A stretch of 64,000 bases of DNA, taken from positions 3,534,001-3,598,000 of the forward strand of contig NC_020541.1 of the NCBI RefSeq assembly GCF_000230695.2, in the 5' to 3' direction. Of this stretch, positions 37,384 to 47,039 are shown piece by piece. The DNA comes from Rhodanobacter denitrificans (GTDB taxonomy: Bacteria; Pseudomonadota; Gammaproteobacteria; Xanthomonadales; Rhodanobacteraceae). The notes under the pieces are model-generated. The model ran no database searches. It saw only the letters and a program-made list of their open reading frames with translations, and was not told the origin of the DNA. A program made the translations under genes and the position numbers. Numbering within the stretch: position 1 is the first letter of the stretch; every line of letters begins with the position of its first letter.

Positions 37384-38025
37384 ATGACCGTGCGCACACT
37401 GAGCCCCCTCGACCGCCTGCTCGCCGGTTGTGAACGCGCGCTGGAGGCGATCGCCGGTTCACCGCAGTCGCATCGGCGCTCACCCGCCCGCGGCATCGCC
37501 GAGACGGACATGGATGACGCCGACCGCCGCCACGCCGCCGGCCTGATGCGCGTCAACCACACCGGCGAGGTCTGCGCGCAGGCGCTGTACTTCGGCCAGG
37601 CCGCGCTGGCACGCCATGCCGACAACCGCCAGCACCTGCTGCATGCCGCCGCCGAGGAAACCGACCACCTGGCCTGGTGCGCCGAGCGCCTGCAGCAACT
37701 GGACAGCCGCCCGAGCCTGCTCAACCCGCTGTGGTACGCCGGCAGCTACGCGATCGGTGCCGCCGCCGCGCTGGCCGGCGATCCGCTCAGCCTGGGCTTC
37801 GTGGTCGAGACCGAGCGCCAGGTGGAGGCACACCTGGCCGAGCACCTGGAAAAGCTGCCCATGCAGGACGCGCGCTCGCGCGCGGTGCTGACCCAGATGC
37901 AGTCGGACGAGATCCGCCACGCGCAGGCCGCGCAGGCACACGGCGGCGTCGAGCTGCCCGGGCCGCTGCCAACACTGATGCGGCTCAGCTCGTTGGTGAT
38001 GAAAGCGGTGGCTTATCGCATATAG
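37384..38025 (+). CDS. coq7: 2-polyprenyl-3-methyl-6-methoxy-1,4-benzoquinone monooxygenase
   Basis: 213-aa di-iron enzyme catalysing the last hydroxylation of ubiquinone synthesis. Iron ligands are seen in order: Glu in [12 protein letters not shown], ExxH in EETDHL, Glu in [10 protein letters not shown] and ExxH in DEIRHAQ. The ATG at 37384 follows a GGAAAG-type ribosome site. It is of the Coq7 type, not the flavin-dependent UbiF. Confidence 0.95.
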   Translation: MTVRTLSPLDRLLAGCERALEAIAGSPQSHRRSPARGIAETDMDDADRRHAAGLMRVNHTGEVCAQALYFGQAALARHADNRQHLLHAAAEETDHLAWCAERLQQLDSRPSLLNPLWYAGSYAIGAAAALAGDPLSLGFVVETERQVEAHLAEHLEKLPMQDARSRAVLTQMQSDEIRHAQAAQAHGGVELPGPLPTLMRLSSLVMKAVAYRI

Positions 38026-38166
38026 GCCCGGCTTCCCGCGAACGTGGCGGCACTTTGCTGCCGGATAATGCGCGAGGCCCGGCGGCGCATTCCCAGAAGC
38101 CGGTAATCTGCCGAATGGCGTTCGGCGCGGAATTGAAACTCCGGAAAACGGTCGACACCCAACGAA

Positions 38167-38196
38167 CAATGCGGCCCGGTTCCCCGGGCCGCATTG
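38167..38196 (-). terminator. Strong hairpin between coq7 and the subtilase gene
   Basis: Perfect 13-bp stem CAATGCGGCCCGG/CCGGGCCGCATTG with a TTCC loop, 31 bases after the subtilase stop. It is followed on the minus strand only by TTCGTT, so termination may be partial. Confidence 0.6.
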
Positions 38197-38226
38197 CGAA
38201 TCCAACGCTTGCTCGGCTTTCCCAGC

Positions 38227-40725
38227 TTACTTGCCGCTTTGGTAAAGCGAGAAGTAGCGACCGGCTGCGACGGCATAGGCAGCGCGGGTGACCGAGAGAC
38301 TCGGATCGAAGTAGGCGTGCAGGGTCGGCTGCAAGTCATACGGCCCCTGGACCACCGTGAAACGCGCATTGATGACGCCGCGATCCAGCGCCAACTGCAC
38401 GTAACCACGCAGGTTGGCCGGAATCGAAGCCGCATCGTCGAGCGGGATGCGCCGGCCATCGTAGAACGCGGTGAGAGTGCCGGTAAACGAGCGCGCCTCA
38501 TTCTGCAACGCCAGGCTTTGCACCAGGGAGTAGGCGAGGCCAAGTCGACTGACGCTGTCGTTCGACCGGAACGCGCCGTTCGGCTGCAGGGTCATCACGC
38601 CGTCCTGGCCATTGCTCAGATCACGCAAGGCACCCCCACGGGCGATGGCCGATTCGGCAAACGGATACATGCTGTCGCTGGCACCGACATCGGTAAAGCT
38701 GGGCTTGCCGGAGAACGGCAGGTATTGGCGCACGCTGGCGCCCATCAGCAGGTATTGCGCCAGTTCGCCACGCTTGAGGAACTGGTCGGGACGGAACTGC
38801 CCGTTCGGATAACCGTCGACGAGGCGGTTGGCAACGGCGAACTGGATCGCCGACCTGGCCGGATGATTGGCGATGTCGCTGAGCCCGGTGTAACCGCCGC
38901 TGTTCAGGAAGCCGACCTCGCCGGTCACCGTGCCAGGCGCCGCATAGCCGTTGGTGACCTTGGCTGGATCGAGGCCGACGCCGGAGACCGAACCGATGCC
39001 GCGCACGGTAACCCGCCACACGCCCGGCTTGGCCGGCGCGCCGGTGGTGACCGTATCGCCGATGACCGGCAGGGCGATCGACGAGCCATAGCGCACGCCG
39101 TCCGGGTCGATCAGCACCAGCGCCAGGGTATTGGCGTCGATGGTGGCGCGCGCGCTCACCCAGGCCGTCTCCGGCCCGACCGTGAAGGACTGCTCGCCCA
39201 CCGGGCCCACCGGCGCGAAGTTCACCGAGAACGGCACCGGCGGCGGTCCGGCGACGATCACCTGGTTGCTGTTGAAGCTGTTCAGCGCGTTCACCGTCGC
39301 GCCGAAACCGTTACGCACGCCAGCGGCTTCGGCCACGGCGGTATAGGCGTTGATGTGCCCCGCGCCGGCTTCCCACGGCAGTCGACCGGTCATGTTGGTG
39401 GCGGTACGCGCGATGATGTCGCGGACATTCGCCGGGGTGAGGTTCGGGTTGGCCTCGAGCATCAGCGCGACGATGCCCGCCACGTGCGGCGTGGCCATCG
39501 AGGTACCGCTCATCACGGTGTAGAACGGCAAGTTGGCCGGCGAAAGAGTCGCCGCGTCTTTTTCAGCCGCAAGTGCCGGCAGCGTGCCCGTGCTGTCGCG
39601 GGTGGAGACGATGTCTACGCCAGGGGCCACGATGGTCGGCTGGTTGACGTAGGTCCACTGCACGCCGTCGGGCATCCTGAAAGTACTCGACTCGCCACGC
39701 TTGCCGCGCGAGGAAAAACCGGTCAGCACGCCGTTCTTCTCGCCGGCGCCAACCGAAATGACCCAGGGAGCCTGGGCATACGGGTTGTGGGTATCTTCAC
39801 CCGGACCGTCGTTGCCGGCGGCGAACACGCTGACGATGCCGCGCTTGTACAGCTCGTAGGTGGCGATGTTGACCGGGTTCGCCGGATCGAATTTGCCCGA
39901 GCTGCCCCAGGAGTTGCTGGTCACGCGGATCGGGTTGTGGAAACTGAACTGGTTGGTCGCGGCGTAGTCGAGGCCGCCGACCGCGTCGAGGATGAGCAAC
40001 ACCGCACCGGAACCGTAGCCGACCAAATCGGCGCCCGGCGCCACCCCGCGGTACAGGCCATTCGAGCGCGCGCCGGTGCCGCCGATGGTGCCGGCGCAGT
40101 GGGTGCCGTGGCCCGAACCCCAGTCGGTATTGGGCACGCCCTCGACGTAGGTGATCGGCAGCATCGAGTCGTACGCGGCGAGGTTGGTGGCGCCCTGCGC
40201 GTTTTGCACCAGATGCGGGCCATACTGCAGGTCCATATGGGTGCCGTCGACGCCGGAGTCGTTGACCAGCACGCTCACGCCCTTGCCGCTGAACGGGATC
40301 GCGCGACGGTAGTCGGCCGGGTTCTCGACCGCGCGCGCGGCGCCGGATATCTCGCGGGCCTCCTGGTTGAGATACTCCAGCGGCGAATTGAAGAAGATCG
40401 AGACCACATCACTGTGCCGGGCCAGCGCACGGATCTGTTCCGGGGTGGCCAGCGCGCCGGCGATCGGCAGCGTGTGCATGGTCACGCCCTTGCTGATGCC
40501 CAGCGCATTGAGCTCGGCCACCTGCCCGGCCGTCACCGGGCCGGACTGCTGGTAGCTGATGACGACCTGCAACTGGTCCGTGGGGGCGGCAACACCCATC
40601 TTCGTCAGCAGTTGCGGGTCGAGCTGGGCATCGGCCAGCGCAACGCCGCTGGCCAGCAGGCCTGCCGCCACGGCACAGAGGCGGAAGGTCCTGCGTTTGA
40701 CGTTTGGAACAAACATGGACGACAT
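38227..40725 (-). CDS. Secreted subtilisin-like serine protease with three SLH repeats
   Basis: 832-aa S8 peptidase exported through a signal peptide (about residues 11-32). A propeptide-like region (33-140) precedes the catalytic domain: Asp156 in NDSGVDGTH, His206 in GHGTHCAG, oxyanion Asn305 in AAGNDG and Ser409 in GTSMATPHVAG. A beta-rich segment (about 490-605) follows. Then come three S-layer-homology repeats at 614-663 (VDGYPNGQFRPDQFLKRGEL), 676-742 and 771-825. The ATG at 40725 is chosen for its GGAG nine bases upstream. SLH repeats would tether it to the cell surface or peptidoglycan. It is divergent from the secreted protein at 41086. Confidence 0.9.
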   Translation of the reverse strand: MSSMFVPNVKRRTFRLCAVAAGLLASGVALADAQLDPQLLTKMGVAAPTDQLQVVISYQQSGPVTAGQVAELNALGISKGVTMHTLPIAGALATPEQIRALARHSDVVSIFFNSPLEYLNQEAREISGAARAVENPADYRRAIPFSGKGVSVLVNDSGVDGTHMDLQYGPHLVQNAQGATNLAAYDSMLPITYVEGVPNTDWGSGHGTHCAGTIGGTGARSNGLYRGVAPGADLVGYGSGAVLLILDAVGGLDYAATNQFSFHNPIRVTSNSWGSSGKFDPANPVNIATYELYKRGIVSVFAAGNDGPGEDTHNPYAQAPWVISVGAGEKNGVLTGFSSRGKRGESSTFRMPDGVQWTYVNQPTIVAPGVDIVSTRDSTGTLPALAAEKDAATLSPANLPFYTVMSGTSMATPHVAGIVALMLEANPNLTPANVRDIIARTATNMTGRLPWEAGAGHINAYTAVAEAAGVRNGFGATVNALNSFNSNQVIVAGPPPVPFSVNFAPVGPVGEQSFTVGPETAWVSARATIDANTLALVLIDPDGVRYGSSIALPVIGDTVTTGAPAKPGVWRVTVRGIGSVSGVGLDPAKVTNGYAAPGTVTGEVGFLNSGGYTGLSDIANHPARSAIQFAVANRLVDGYPNGQFRPDQFLKRGELAQYLLMGASVRQYLPFSGKPSFTDVGASDSMYPFAESAIARGGALRDLSNGQDGVMTLQPNGAFRSNDSVSRLGLAYSLVQSLALQNEARSFTGTLTAFYDGRRIPLDDAASIPANLRGYVQLALDRGVINARFTVVQGPYDLQPTLHAYFDPSLSVTRAAYAVAAGRYFSLYQSGK

Positions 40726-40993
40726 AGTGATGGCTCCGGAGATTCGCCCGCCGGAAATGGGGCGCCCCCGGAGTATCCCGACCGACATGGCGGCTTCTCC
40801 ATCCGGGATTGCACCCACCCGCCACAGGGGAAATCACCCACGCCTCCATTCCGCTGGCATCCCGATATCCACGCCCCGGCCGATTGGCAGCAGCGCGCAT
40901 GTCGATCAGCGGAGGGCGCCGCCCGCGATTGTCCGCACTCCGGCGAGTGTGCCACCGGGCACCAGACGCGCCCGTACTGAGTGAACTCCCCTA

Positions 40994-41023
40994 TTGGCGC
41001 CACCGCACCGGATCGGCTAGGTT
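40994..41023 (+). promoter_or_regulatory. Candidate promoter of the 41086 gene
   Basis: TTGGCG, 18-base spacer, TAGGTT, 63 bases ahead of the ATG. The 360-base gap 40726-41085 between divergent genes holds no other recognisable feature. Confidence 0.35.
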
Positions 41024-41085
41024 CAGGCGTCCGCACGATTTTCCGAACGCCTGCCGTCATCGGCGTCGCATTGCAGGAGTCCGTC

Positions 41086-41928
41086 ATGCCGAAATTCGCT
41101 CTCACCGCCAAGCTGGTGTTCGGCCTGGCCCTTTGCCTGTGCGCCCCGCTGGCCCTGGCGCAGAACTTGCCTGTCACCGTCGCGGTCGCCGGCAACGTGG
41201 CGACGGTGCGGGTCGACCTGCCTACCCAGCAGATGCTGGCCGAAGTGATCCTGACCTTCGACGACAGCCTGGGCCTGACTCCGGGCAGTCTCGGCGTGAG
41301 TGCGCAGCTGGTGGACCTGTCCAGTCCAGCGCTGCTGGGGCGACTGCCCAATGCCAGCCTGAACCGGCTCGATCCTTCGTTTGCGCTGATGGTCACGATC
41401 GAGCCGCCGGCACTCGGTGGTCTCAGCTTTCAGCGCACCGTGCACGTCGAGGTGCATACCCATGCGCTCGCCTACACGGCAGGAAGCCAGTTGCGCCTGT
41501 TCAAGGCACCGCTGAATGGAAGCTTCCGCGACATCACCGATGAGATTGCGCCCGGCAGCGTGCGCGCACGCGGCACCACCGGGGGCTTCTCGCAGTTCCT
41601 GGTACTGACCGATCTCCGCTCCAGCAGCGAGGTGGTGACGGACAAGTTCGGCCGGCTGCAGTCGCTGATCGCGGCGCTGCCGCTGTCCGAGCGCGGACCG
41701 CTGCAGATGAACGCGGACGCGGCGCAGAGCGCCGTCAATCAGGGACAGTTCGGCGACGCCCTGAGCTCACTCGATCAGCTGCGCGCGCGCGTGGTGAGCC
41801 GGGCCGGCACGGCGATTCCCTCGCAATGGCGGGCCACCCGCGATACCGATAACCAGGCTGGCGAACTACTGGCCGCCACCTCCACACTGGCTTTCAGTAT
41901 CGGTTACCAGCGCGACTTCGGCCGCTGA
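41086..41928 (+). CDS. Secreted protein of unknown function
   Basis: 280-aa protein with a clear signal peptide (FGLALCLCAPLALA, cleavage before QNLP) and a GGAG ribosome site. The mature part is beta-rich for about 160 residues (ATVRVDLPTQQMLAEVILTF, GGFSQFLVLTDLR) and then helical (DAAQSAVNQGQFGDALSSLD). I do not recognise the fold. It is divergent from the SLH subtilase, so it may be regulated with it, or be a substrate, inhibitor or partner; none of these is shown. Confidence 0.75.
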   Translation: MPKFALTAKLVFGLALCLCAPLALAQNLPVTVAVAGNVATVRVDLPTQQMLAEVILTFDDSLGLTPGSLGVSAQLVDLSSPALLGRLPNASLNRLDPSFALMVTIEPPALGGLSFQRTVHVEVHTHALAYTAGSQLRLFKAPLNGSFRDITDEIAPGSVRARGTTGGFSQFLVLTDLRSSSEVVTDKFGRLQSLIAALPLSERGPLQMNADAAQSAVNQGQFGDALSSLDQLRARVVSRAGTAIPSQWRATRDTDNQAGELLAATSTLAFSIGYQRDFGR

Positions 41929-42031
41929 AGGGTCTGACCGCGCGAAGGTGGGTGCAGGGGGCGGTACATGGCGGCCAAGCTGCTTGGCCGGGCCTTGCGC
42001 GGGGCCGTCTGTGCACGCGAATGCCGTGCGC

Positions 42032-42037
42032 TAATAT
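42032..42037 (+). promoter_or_regulatory. -10 box next to the FHA gene start
   Basis: TAATAT ends six bases before the ATG at 42044, again compatible with a leaderless message. A weak CTGTGC lies 17 bases upstream. Confidence 0.4.
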
Positions 42038-42043
42038 GCCTGC

Positions 42044-42958
42044 ATGCAGGCACGGCTGACCGCATTTGTCCCGGACCACGCCGCCCTCACCCGCTCTCTG
42101 AGCCCGGGTGACCGGTTGCGGATTGGTCGTGCCGACGACTGCGGGCTGCTGCTGGAACACCCCTCGATATCGCGCGCACACGCCGAACTTTTCGCCAGCG
42201 ACGACGGACGCTGGCAGCTGGCCGACCTGCGCAGCAAGAACGGCAGCTTCGTTGAAGGCGCCCGGATCGACTCTGCCTCGATCGACACGTCCTGCTGGTT
42301 GCGCTTCGGCGATGTCCATTGCGAGTTGGCGCTGCTCGACGGCGCCGCGGCGGAAGCCGACGCCAGGCGCCGCAACGAACGTCACCGCACGGCTACCGCA
42401 TGCACGGCCCACCTGGACACGATTGCCCGCAAGGACCGTAGCGATGATGCCCCCGGCCAGTCGCTGCCCGACGCCAGCCTGCGCGCGGTGGCCGAGCTCG
42501 CCGGCTGCAGCCGTGGCTTCCTGCTGGTCGACACGCACGGCCGCTACCGCGTCCTCGCCGCGCTCGCGCTGGATCCGTCGCAGATGATCGGTCGCGAATT
42601 CGCCGGCAGCCTCAGTGCGGTCACCCGCGCCATCGAGCAACGCCGCCCGGTCGTCTTCAACGACATCGGCGGCGATGTGTGGCCCGGCGCCTGTGCCTCG
42701 GTAGTCCAGGCCGGGTTGCGCACGCTGGTCTGTCTGCCGTTGCTCGACGGCAACCAGGTGCTCGGCGCGATCTACGCCGATCGCCGCGAACCGGGTCCGC
42801 CCCTGACCACGCTCGACCTGGAACTGCTGGAGGCGTTTGCCGACCGCACCGCGCTGTGGCTCATCGCGCGTCGCGCGCGCGAGGACCTGGCCATGTATCC
42901 ATCCACGCCGCCACTCGACTGGAACAGCATCCTCACCGAGAGGATTCTGGAGACATGA
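42044..42958 (+). CDS. FHA and GAF domain protein
   Basis: 304-aa cytosolic protein. The FHA domain (about 1-95) keeps the phosphothreonine-binding residues: Arg29 in IGRAD, Ser43-Arg44-x-His46 in SISRAH and Asn66-Gly67 in SKNGSF. A GAF domain follows (about 140-285; GFLLVDTHGRYRV, LVCLPLLDGNQVLGAIYAD). It is the first gene of a signalling operon and overlaps the Ser/Thr kinase gene in an ATGA, so it is a likely substrate reader or partner of that kinase. Confidence 0.88.
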   Translation: MQARLTAFVPDHAALTRSLSPGDRLRIGRADDCGLLLEHPSISRAHAELFASDDGRWQLADLRSKNGSFVEGARIDSASIDTSCWLRFGDVHCELALLDGAAAEADARRRNERHRTATACTAHLDTIARKDRSDDAPGQSLPDASLRAVAELAGCSRGFLLVDTHGRYRVLAALALDPSQMIGREFAGSLSAVTRAIEQRRPVVFNDIGGDVWPGACASVVQAGLRTLVCLPLLDGNQVLGAIYADRREPGPPLTTLDLELLEAFADRTALWLIARRAREDLAMYPSTPPLDWNSILTERILET

Positions 42959-45900
42959 CGAGCCAGCCGACCGCCACTGGCATCTATGCGCACATGAACC
43001 TGGCGCCCGGCACGATGCTTGCCGGGCGTTTTCGCATCGAGGCGCTGCTCGGGGCGGGTGGCATGGGCGTGGTCTATCGTGCCCACGACACTGCGCTGGA
43101 CGTGCCGGTCGCGCTCAAACTGTTGCGGCCCGAGCTGGCGGTCCGATCGGATTCCTTTGAACGATTTCGCCAGGAGCTGTTGCTCGCGCGCCAGGTTTCC
43201 AGCCCGCATGTGGTGCGCATCCACGACCTCGCCCAGCACGATGGCCACTGGCTGATCAGCATGGATTATGTCGACGGCGAAGGGCTGGACCAGCGCATCG
43301 ACCGTGGCGCGATGCCGCTGGAGGACGCGTTGCGGATCGCACGGCAGATCGCTCTCGGCCTGCAGGCTGCCCATGCCCGGATGGTGGTACATCGCGACCT
43401 GAAGCCGGCCAACGTGCTCGTCGACCGCGAGGGCAACGCGTACATCAGCGACTTCGGCGTGGCCCGTTCGCTCGCCAGCAGCGGCCTCACCCTCGCCGGT
43501 ACGGGCGCGGTGATCGGCACTCCCGATTACCTCTCCCCGGAACAAGCCCGCGGTGATCCGGTCGATACGCGCAGCGATCTGTATGCACTGGGCCTGATCA
43601 TGCACGAGATGCTGACGGGCGCGCCTGCGTTCCAGGGCGCCACTGCCGCCGAGGCAATCGTCCAGCGACTGGTCCGCACCCCGTCGCCGGTCACCCGCGA
43701 ACGCCCCGACGTGCCGGCCTGGGTCGCCCGACTGATCGAACGACTGCTGCGACCGCGTCCGGCGCACCGACTGCCGGATGCGGCCGCCGTGATCCAGGCC
43801 ATAGACCGCCGCGCGATGCCGCGCGATCTGCGTGCGCATCGTCGCGCCTGGCTCGCAACGGTAGCCTTGCTGGCCTCGATCGGCATCACGGGCACGCTTT
43901 GGTGGATGCCACACGACAAGACGACCGGCAACGACGCCTCGCCACCGCTCCATCGGGTTCTGGTGTTGCCGTTGCGTGGCGCGGCACTACCGGTACCGCG
44001 CGTGATCGCACTGGACGCCTACCTGCGCGCGACCCTGTTCGCGCTGCCCGGTGTCGCCAGCGTCGATACCGACCGGACCTTCCAGGCGCTGCGCCAGCTG
44101 GACGCGGCCGGCAGCACCCCCGACCCGGCCGCGCTGCGCCGCCTTGCTGCTGCCGATCGCACCTTGTCCCCGGATCTGCGCCAACGCAACGGTCACTGGT
44201 ACGTGCACGCCGAGCTGCGCAAGGACGACGCCGCGACGCAGACCCTGGACGGTCCGCCAGCCGCCGACGCGGCCACCGCCTTGCATGCCTGGCTCGCCCA
44301 GCCGGCCCTGGCCAAGGCACTCGGCGCACCTGCGCCCGCACCCGAGCTGAAACTGCCCGCCGAAGTCGCGACGCTGGATGCATTTGGCGCGGTCCTGCAG
44401 GTGCGTGAGAACGACAACATCCCTGCCGCACTGGCGGATTTGCGCGCCATCACCCGGCGCGAGCGCAACGACCCTGTGCTGTGGCACGCCCAGCTGCGCC
44501 TTGCGCAGGCGGTCGGCGAGCGCGATGTGGCGCTCGACGCCATCGAACAGGGGCAGCGTGCGGCCAACGCCGCGCCTGTCCGCCTGCAACGCGTGTTCGC
44601 CGCGGAGCGCGCGCTGTACGATGGCGACGTTCCGGCTGCGATCGCGCAATGGCGTGCGCAACTGGCTGAAACACCCGACGACACCCTGACCGACCTGCAA
44701 CTCGCGCGAGCCCAGGGCGGCGGCGGGGATTTTCGTGCCGCCATGGCCAGACTGTCACAACTTACCGCTCGCGACGGCGACGACCCGCGCGCCTGGTTCG
44801 AGCTGGGCAAGTTCTCGATCATGCAAGGTGAGGCGAGGCGCGCCGTCGACGATTATCTGGTGCGCGCGCTGGTGCTCTACAAGCGCGGCAGAAACCCCTA
44901 TGGAGTCGCGGAAACAACCAATGCGCTCGGCATCGGCTACGGCCGCCTCGGCCAGACCGCCAATGCCGAGGAGCAATACCGCAAGGCCGCGACGCTCCAG
45001 CGCGATGTCGGCAACCGCCGTGGCGTGGCCACCAGCCTGCGCAATCTGGCCAACGTGTTGAGCCTTCGCGGGGCCTTTGACGAAGCCGGCAACGCACTTG
45101 CGCAGGCCCGTGCGCTGACGGTCGAACTCGACGACCGCGAGGGGCTGGCTGCCGTGGACAACGAACTCGGCGTGCTTGCCGAGGAACGCGGCGACTACCT
45201 CGGGGCACTCGAAGCCTACCGTCGTGCGTTGCAGGGCTGGCAGCAGGTCGGCGACGCACATGGACTGGCCCAGGCACTCAACGATATTGGCTTCGCCAAC
45301 TTCCAGCTCGGCCGGTACGACGACGCGCAGAGCTACTGGCAACGCACCGCGGAAAGTGAGGCTGGCCTCGGCGACACCGGCCGCATCCGCACCGGGCAGA
45401 ACCTGGGGCTGCTGGCGGCGGCGCGTGGCCATTGGCAGGAGGCACGCAAACTGCAGGAAGGCGCGCTGGCCGAAGCTGAAAGGCAGCAGATGCCCGAGGA
45501 GGCGGCCGTGAGCCGGCGCAATCTGGCCAAGCTCGCGTTGATGCAGGGCGATGTGGCCGATTCGCTCGCCCAGGCCGACAAGGCCATCGCCCTGTTCAGC
45601 CAGCGCAGCGATCGGCGTGGCGAAGCCGACACGCGCCTGTTGCGCGTGCAGGCACTGCTCGCCGCGGGCGCTGAGGCCACGGCACGGCGCGAACTCAAAC
45701 CGCTCGAAAGTGCCGACCCCGGCACCTCAGTCGAGCAGCGTGCCGGGGTCGAGATCGTGCGTGCGCAACTGGCCTTGCATGCGGGTGACCTGGAGAGCAC
45801 GGTCGCAGCCTTGGACAACGCACAGCCGTTGGCCAAGGCGTCGGGAGTGCGCGAACTTCAGCTGCGGGTCGCGCTGCTGCGCGCGCATATCGACCCGCGT

Positions 45901-46254
45901 GCCGATACCGGGCTGGATAGCGCAACCGCGATGCTCGGCAATGCCGAATTGCGGTTGGACTGGCTGACCCTGGCGATGAAACATGCGCTCGCCGCGCACG
46001 ACGCGACGGCGGCACGGCGCGCCTACCGCGAAGCGATCAGCCTGATGCACGGCAGCGAGGTGCTGGGAGCGCCGCAGATATACACGTTGGGCGCCAGCGC
46101 CCAGCGGCTGGCGGGCGACGCCGCCGGAGCGGCAGCTGCCGAGCAAGCCGCGGCTGCCGCGCAGGCTGCCTTCCGGGCCAAACTGCCCACGCAACTGCGC
46201 GATGCGGGAAGTTCATCCCCCGTCCGCCGCGTGGGAGCGGACACCACGCCATGA
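42955..46254 (+). CDS. Membrane Ser/Thr protein kinase with TPR-like C-terminal half
   Basis: 1099 aa. An N-terminal Hanks kinase (about 24-285) has the G-loop LGAGGMGVVYRA, Lys55, catalytic HRDLKPANV (Asp148), DFGVA (Asp166) and SPEQ. One membrane segment at about 297-318 separates it from an 780-residue outer half. This begins with an alpha/beta part (about 325-450) and continues with many TPR-like helical repeats (for example GYGRLGQTANAEEQYRKAA, then ERGDYLGALEAYRRAL). The topology puts the repeats in the periplasm as a possible sensor. Both ends overlap their neighbours in ATGA. Confidence 0.9.
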   Translation: MTSQPTATGIYAHMNLAPGTMLAGRFRIEALLGAGGMGVVYRAHDTALDVPVALKLLRPELAVRSDSFERFRQELLLARQVSSPHVVRIHDLAQHDGHWLISMDYVDGEGLDQRIDRGAMPLEDALRIARQIALGLQAAHARMVVHRDLKPANVLVDREGNAYISDFGVARSLASSGLTLAGTGAVIGTPDYLSPEQARGDPVDTRSDLYALGLIMHEMLTGAPAFQGATAAEAIVQRLVRTPSPVTRERPDVPAWVARLIERLLRPRPAHRLPDAAAVIQAIDRRAMPRDLRAHRRAWLATVALLASIGITGTLWWMPHDKTTGNDASPPLHRVLVLPLRGAALPVPRVIALDAYLRATLFALPGVASVDTDRTFQALRQLDAAGSTPDPAALRRLAAADRTLSPDLRQRNGHWYVHAELRKDDAATQTLDGPPAADAATALHAWLAQPALAKALGAPAPAPELKLPAEVATLDAFGAVLQVRENDNIPAALADLRAITRRERNDPVLWHAQLRLAQAVGERDVALDAIEQGQRAANAAPVRLQRVFAAERALYDGDVPAAIAQWRAQLAETPDDTLTDLQLARAQGGGGDFRAAMARLSQLTARDGDDPRAWFELGKFSIMQGEARRAVDDYLVRALVLYKRGRNPYGVAETTNALGIGYGRLGQTANAEEQYRKAATLQRDVGNRRGVATSLRNLANVLSLRGAFDEAGNALAQARALTVELDDREGLAAVDNELGVLAEERGDYLGALEAYRRALQGWQQVGDAHGLAQALNDIGFANFQLGRYDDAQSYWQRTAESEAGLGDTGRIRTGQNLGLLAAARGHWQEARKLQEGALAEAERQQMPEEAAVSRRNLAKLALMQGDVADSLAQADKAIALFSQRSDRRGEADTRLLRVQALLAAGAEATARRELKPLESADPGTSVEQRAGVEIVRAQLALHAGDLESTVAALDNAQPLAKASGVRELQLRVALLRAHIDPRADTGLDSATAMLGNAELRLDWLTLAMKHALAAHDATAARRAYREAISLMHGSEVLGAPQIYTLGASAQRLAGDAAGAAAAEQAAAAAQAAFRAKLPTQLRDAGSSSPVRRVGADTTP

Positions 46255-46982
46255 CCCGCGATACCCCGCCGCCTCCCGCCGAAGCCCATTTGCGCTACCA
46301 GCACCTGCTGCAGCGGCTCGAAGCGAGCGAGCGCGAATTCCGCCGCCTCGGCCGCTCGGTGCTGCATGTGCAGGAGGATGAGCGGCGCCGCCTCGCGCGC
46401 GATCTGCATGATGGCGTCGGCCAGAACCTGACGGCGCTCAAGCATCGACTCGCGCAGATCGGCGACGCGCTGCCGGCGGAACTGGGGACGTTGCGTGCCA
46501 GCCTCGACGAGGCGATCGCGTTGTGCGCCGATACCCTCGACGACACCCGCCAACTCTCGCGGCTGTTGCGTCCGCCGATCCTCGACGACCTCGGCCTGGA
46601 ACCGACGCTGCGCTGGCTGGCGCGCAGCCTCGGCGAAGCCGCCGGCATCGCGATCACCGTGGAAATCGAACCGCTGCCCGCCCTCGACGAGGAGTTGCAG
46701 ACGCTGCTGTTCCGCGTCGCCCAGGAAGCCCTCAACAACGTGGCCAAGCATGCCGGTGCACGCAGCGTACTGGTGCATCTGGTCGAGCGCAGCGGCCGCA
46801 TGCAACTGCAGATCGTCGACGACGGATGCGGCTTTGACCCGGTGCAGACACAGGCTGCCGGCGGCACTGGCCTGGGCGGTATCCGCGAACGCCTGCAATT
46901 GTTCAACGGCCAGTTCGAGCTGCGTTCCACTTCCGGCCATGGCACCCGTCTGCGCGCAGTCGTGCCGCTGGACAATCGTTGA
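46251..46982 (+). CDS. Soluble NarX-type sensor histidine kinase
   Basis: 243-aa histidine kinase without membrane segments. A HisKA_3 dimerisation domain carries the phospho-acceptor His53 in LARDLHDGVGQNL. The HATPase domain shows EALNNVAKHAGA (N box), DDGCGFD (G1) and GGTGLGGIRERL. There is no input domain beyond 45 N-terminal residues, so its signal probably comes through partners, most simply the FHA-GAF protein or the kinase encoded upstream, with which it shares an operon. Confidence 0.9.
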   Translation: MTRDTPPPPAEAHLRYQHLLQRLEASEREFRRLGRSVLHVQEDERRRLARDLHDGVGQNLTALKHRLAQIGDALPAELGTLRASLDEAIALCADTLDDTRQLSRLLRPPILDDLGLEPTLRWLARSLGEAAGIAITVEIEPLPALDEELQTLLFRVAQEALNNVAKHAGARSVLVHLVERSGRMQLQIVDDGCGFDPVQTQAAGGTGLGGIRERLQLFNGQFELRSTSGHGTRLRAVVPLDNR

Positions 46983-46993
46983 CTCATGCACGC

Positions 46994-47016
46994 CCGGTTG
47001 CGCTTGACGCAACCGG
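46994..47016 (+). other. Perfect hairpin ahead of the response regulator
   Basis: CCGGTTGCG-CTTGA-CGCAACCGG, a 9-bp perfect stem in the 57-base gap between histidine kinase and response regulator, 23 bases before the regulator ATG. No T-run follows, so it is more likely a translation-control or processing element than a terminator. Confidence 0.6.
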
Positions 47017-47039
47017 AGATGGCGTGCAGGGTATCCCAC

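Noticed and set aside
38194..40980. 928-aa open frame opposite the subtilase
   Set aside because: The minus strand carries the complete S8 catalytic triad and signal peptide; the plus frame has no recognisable domain.
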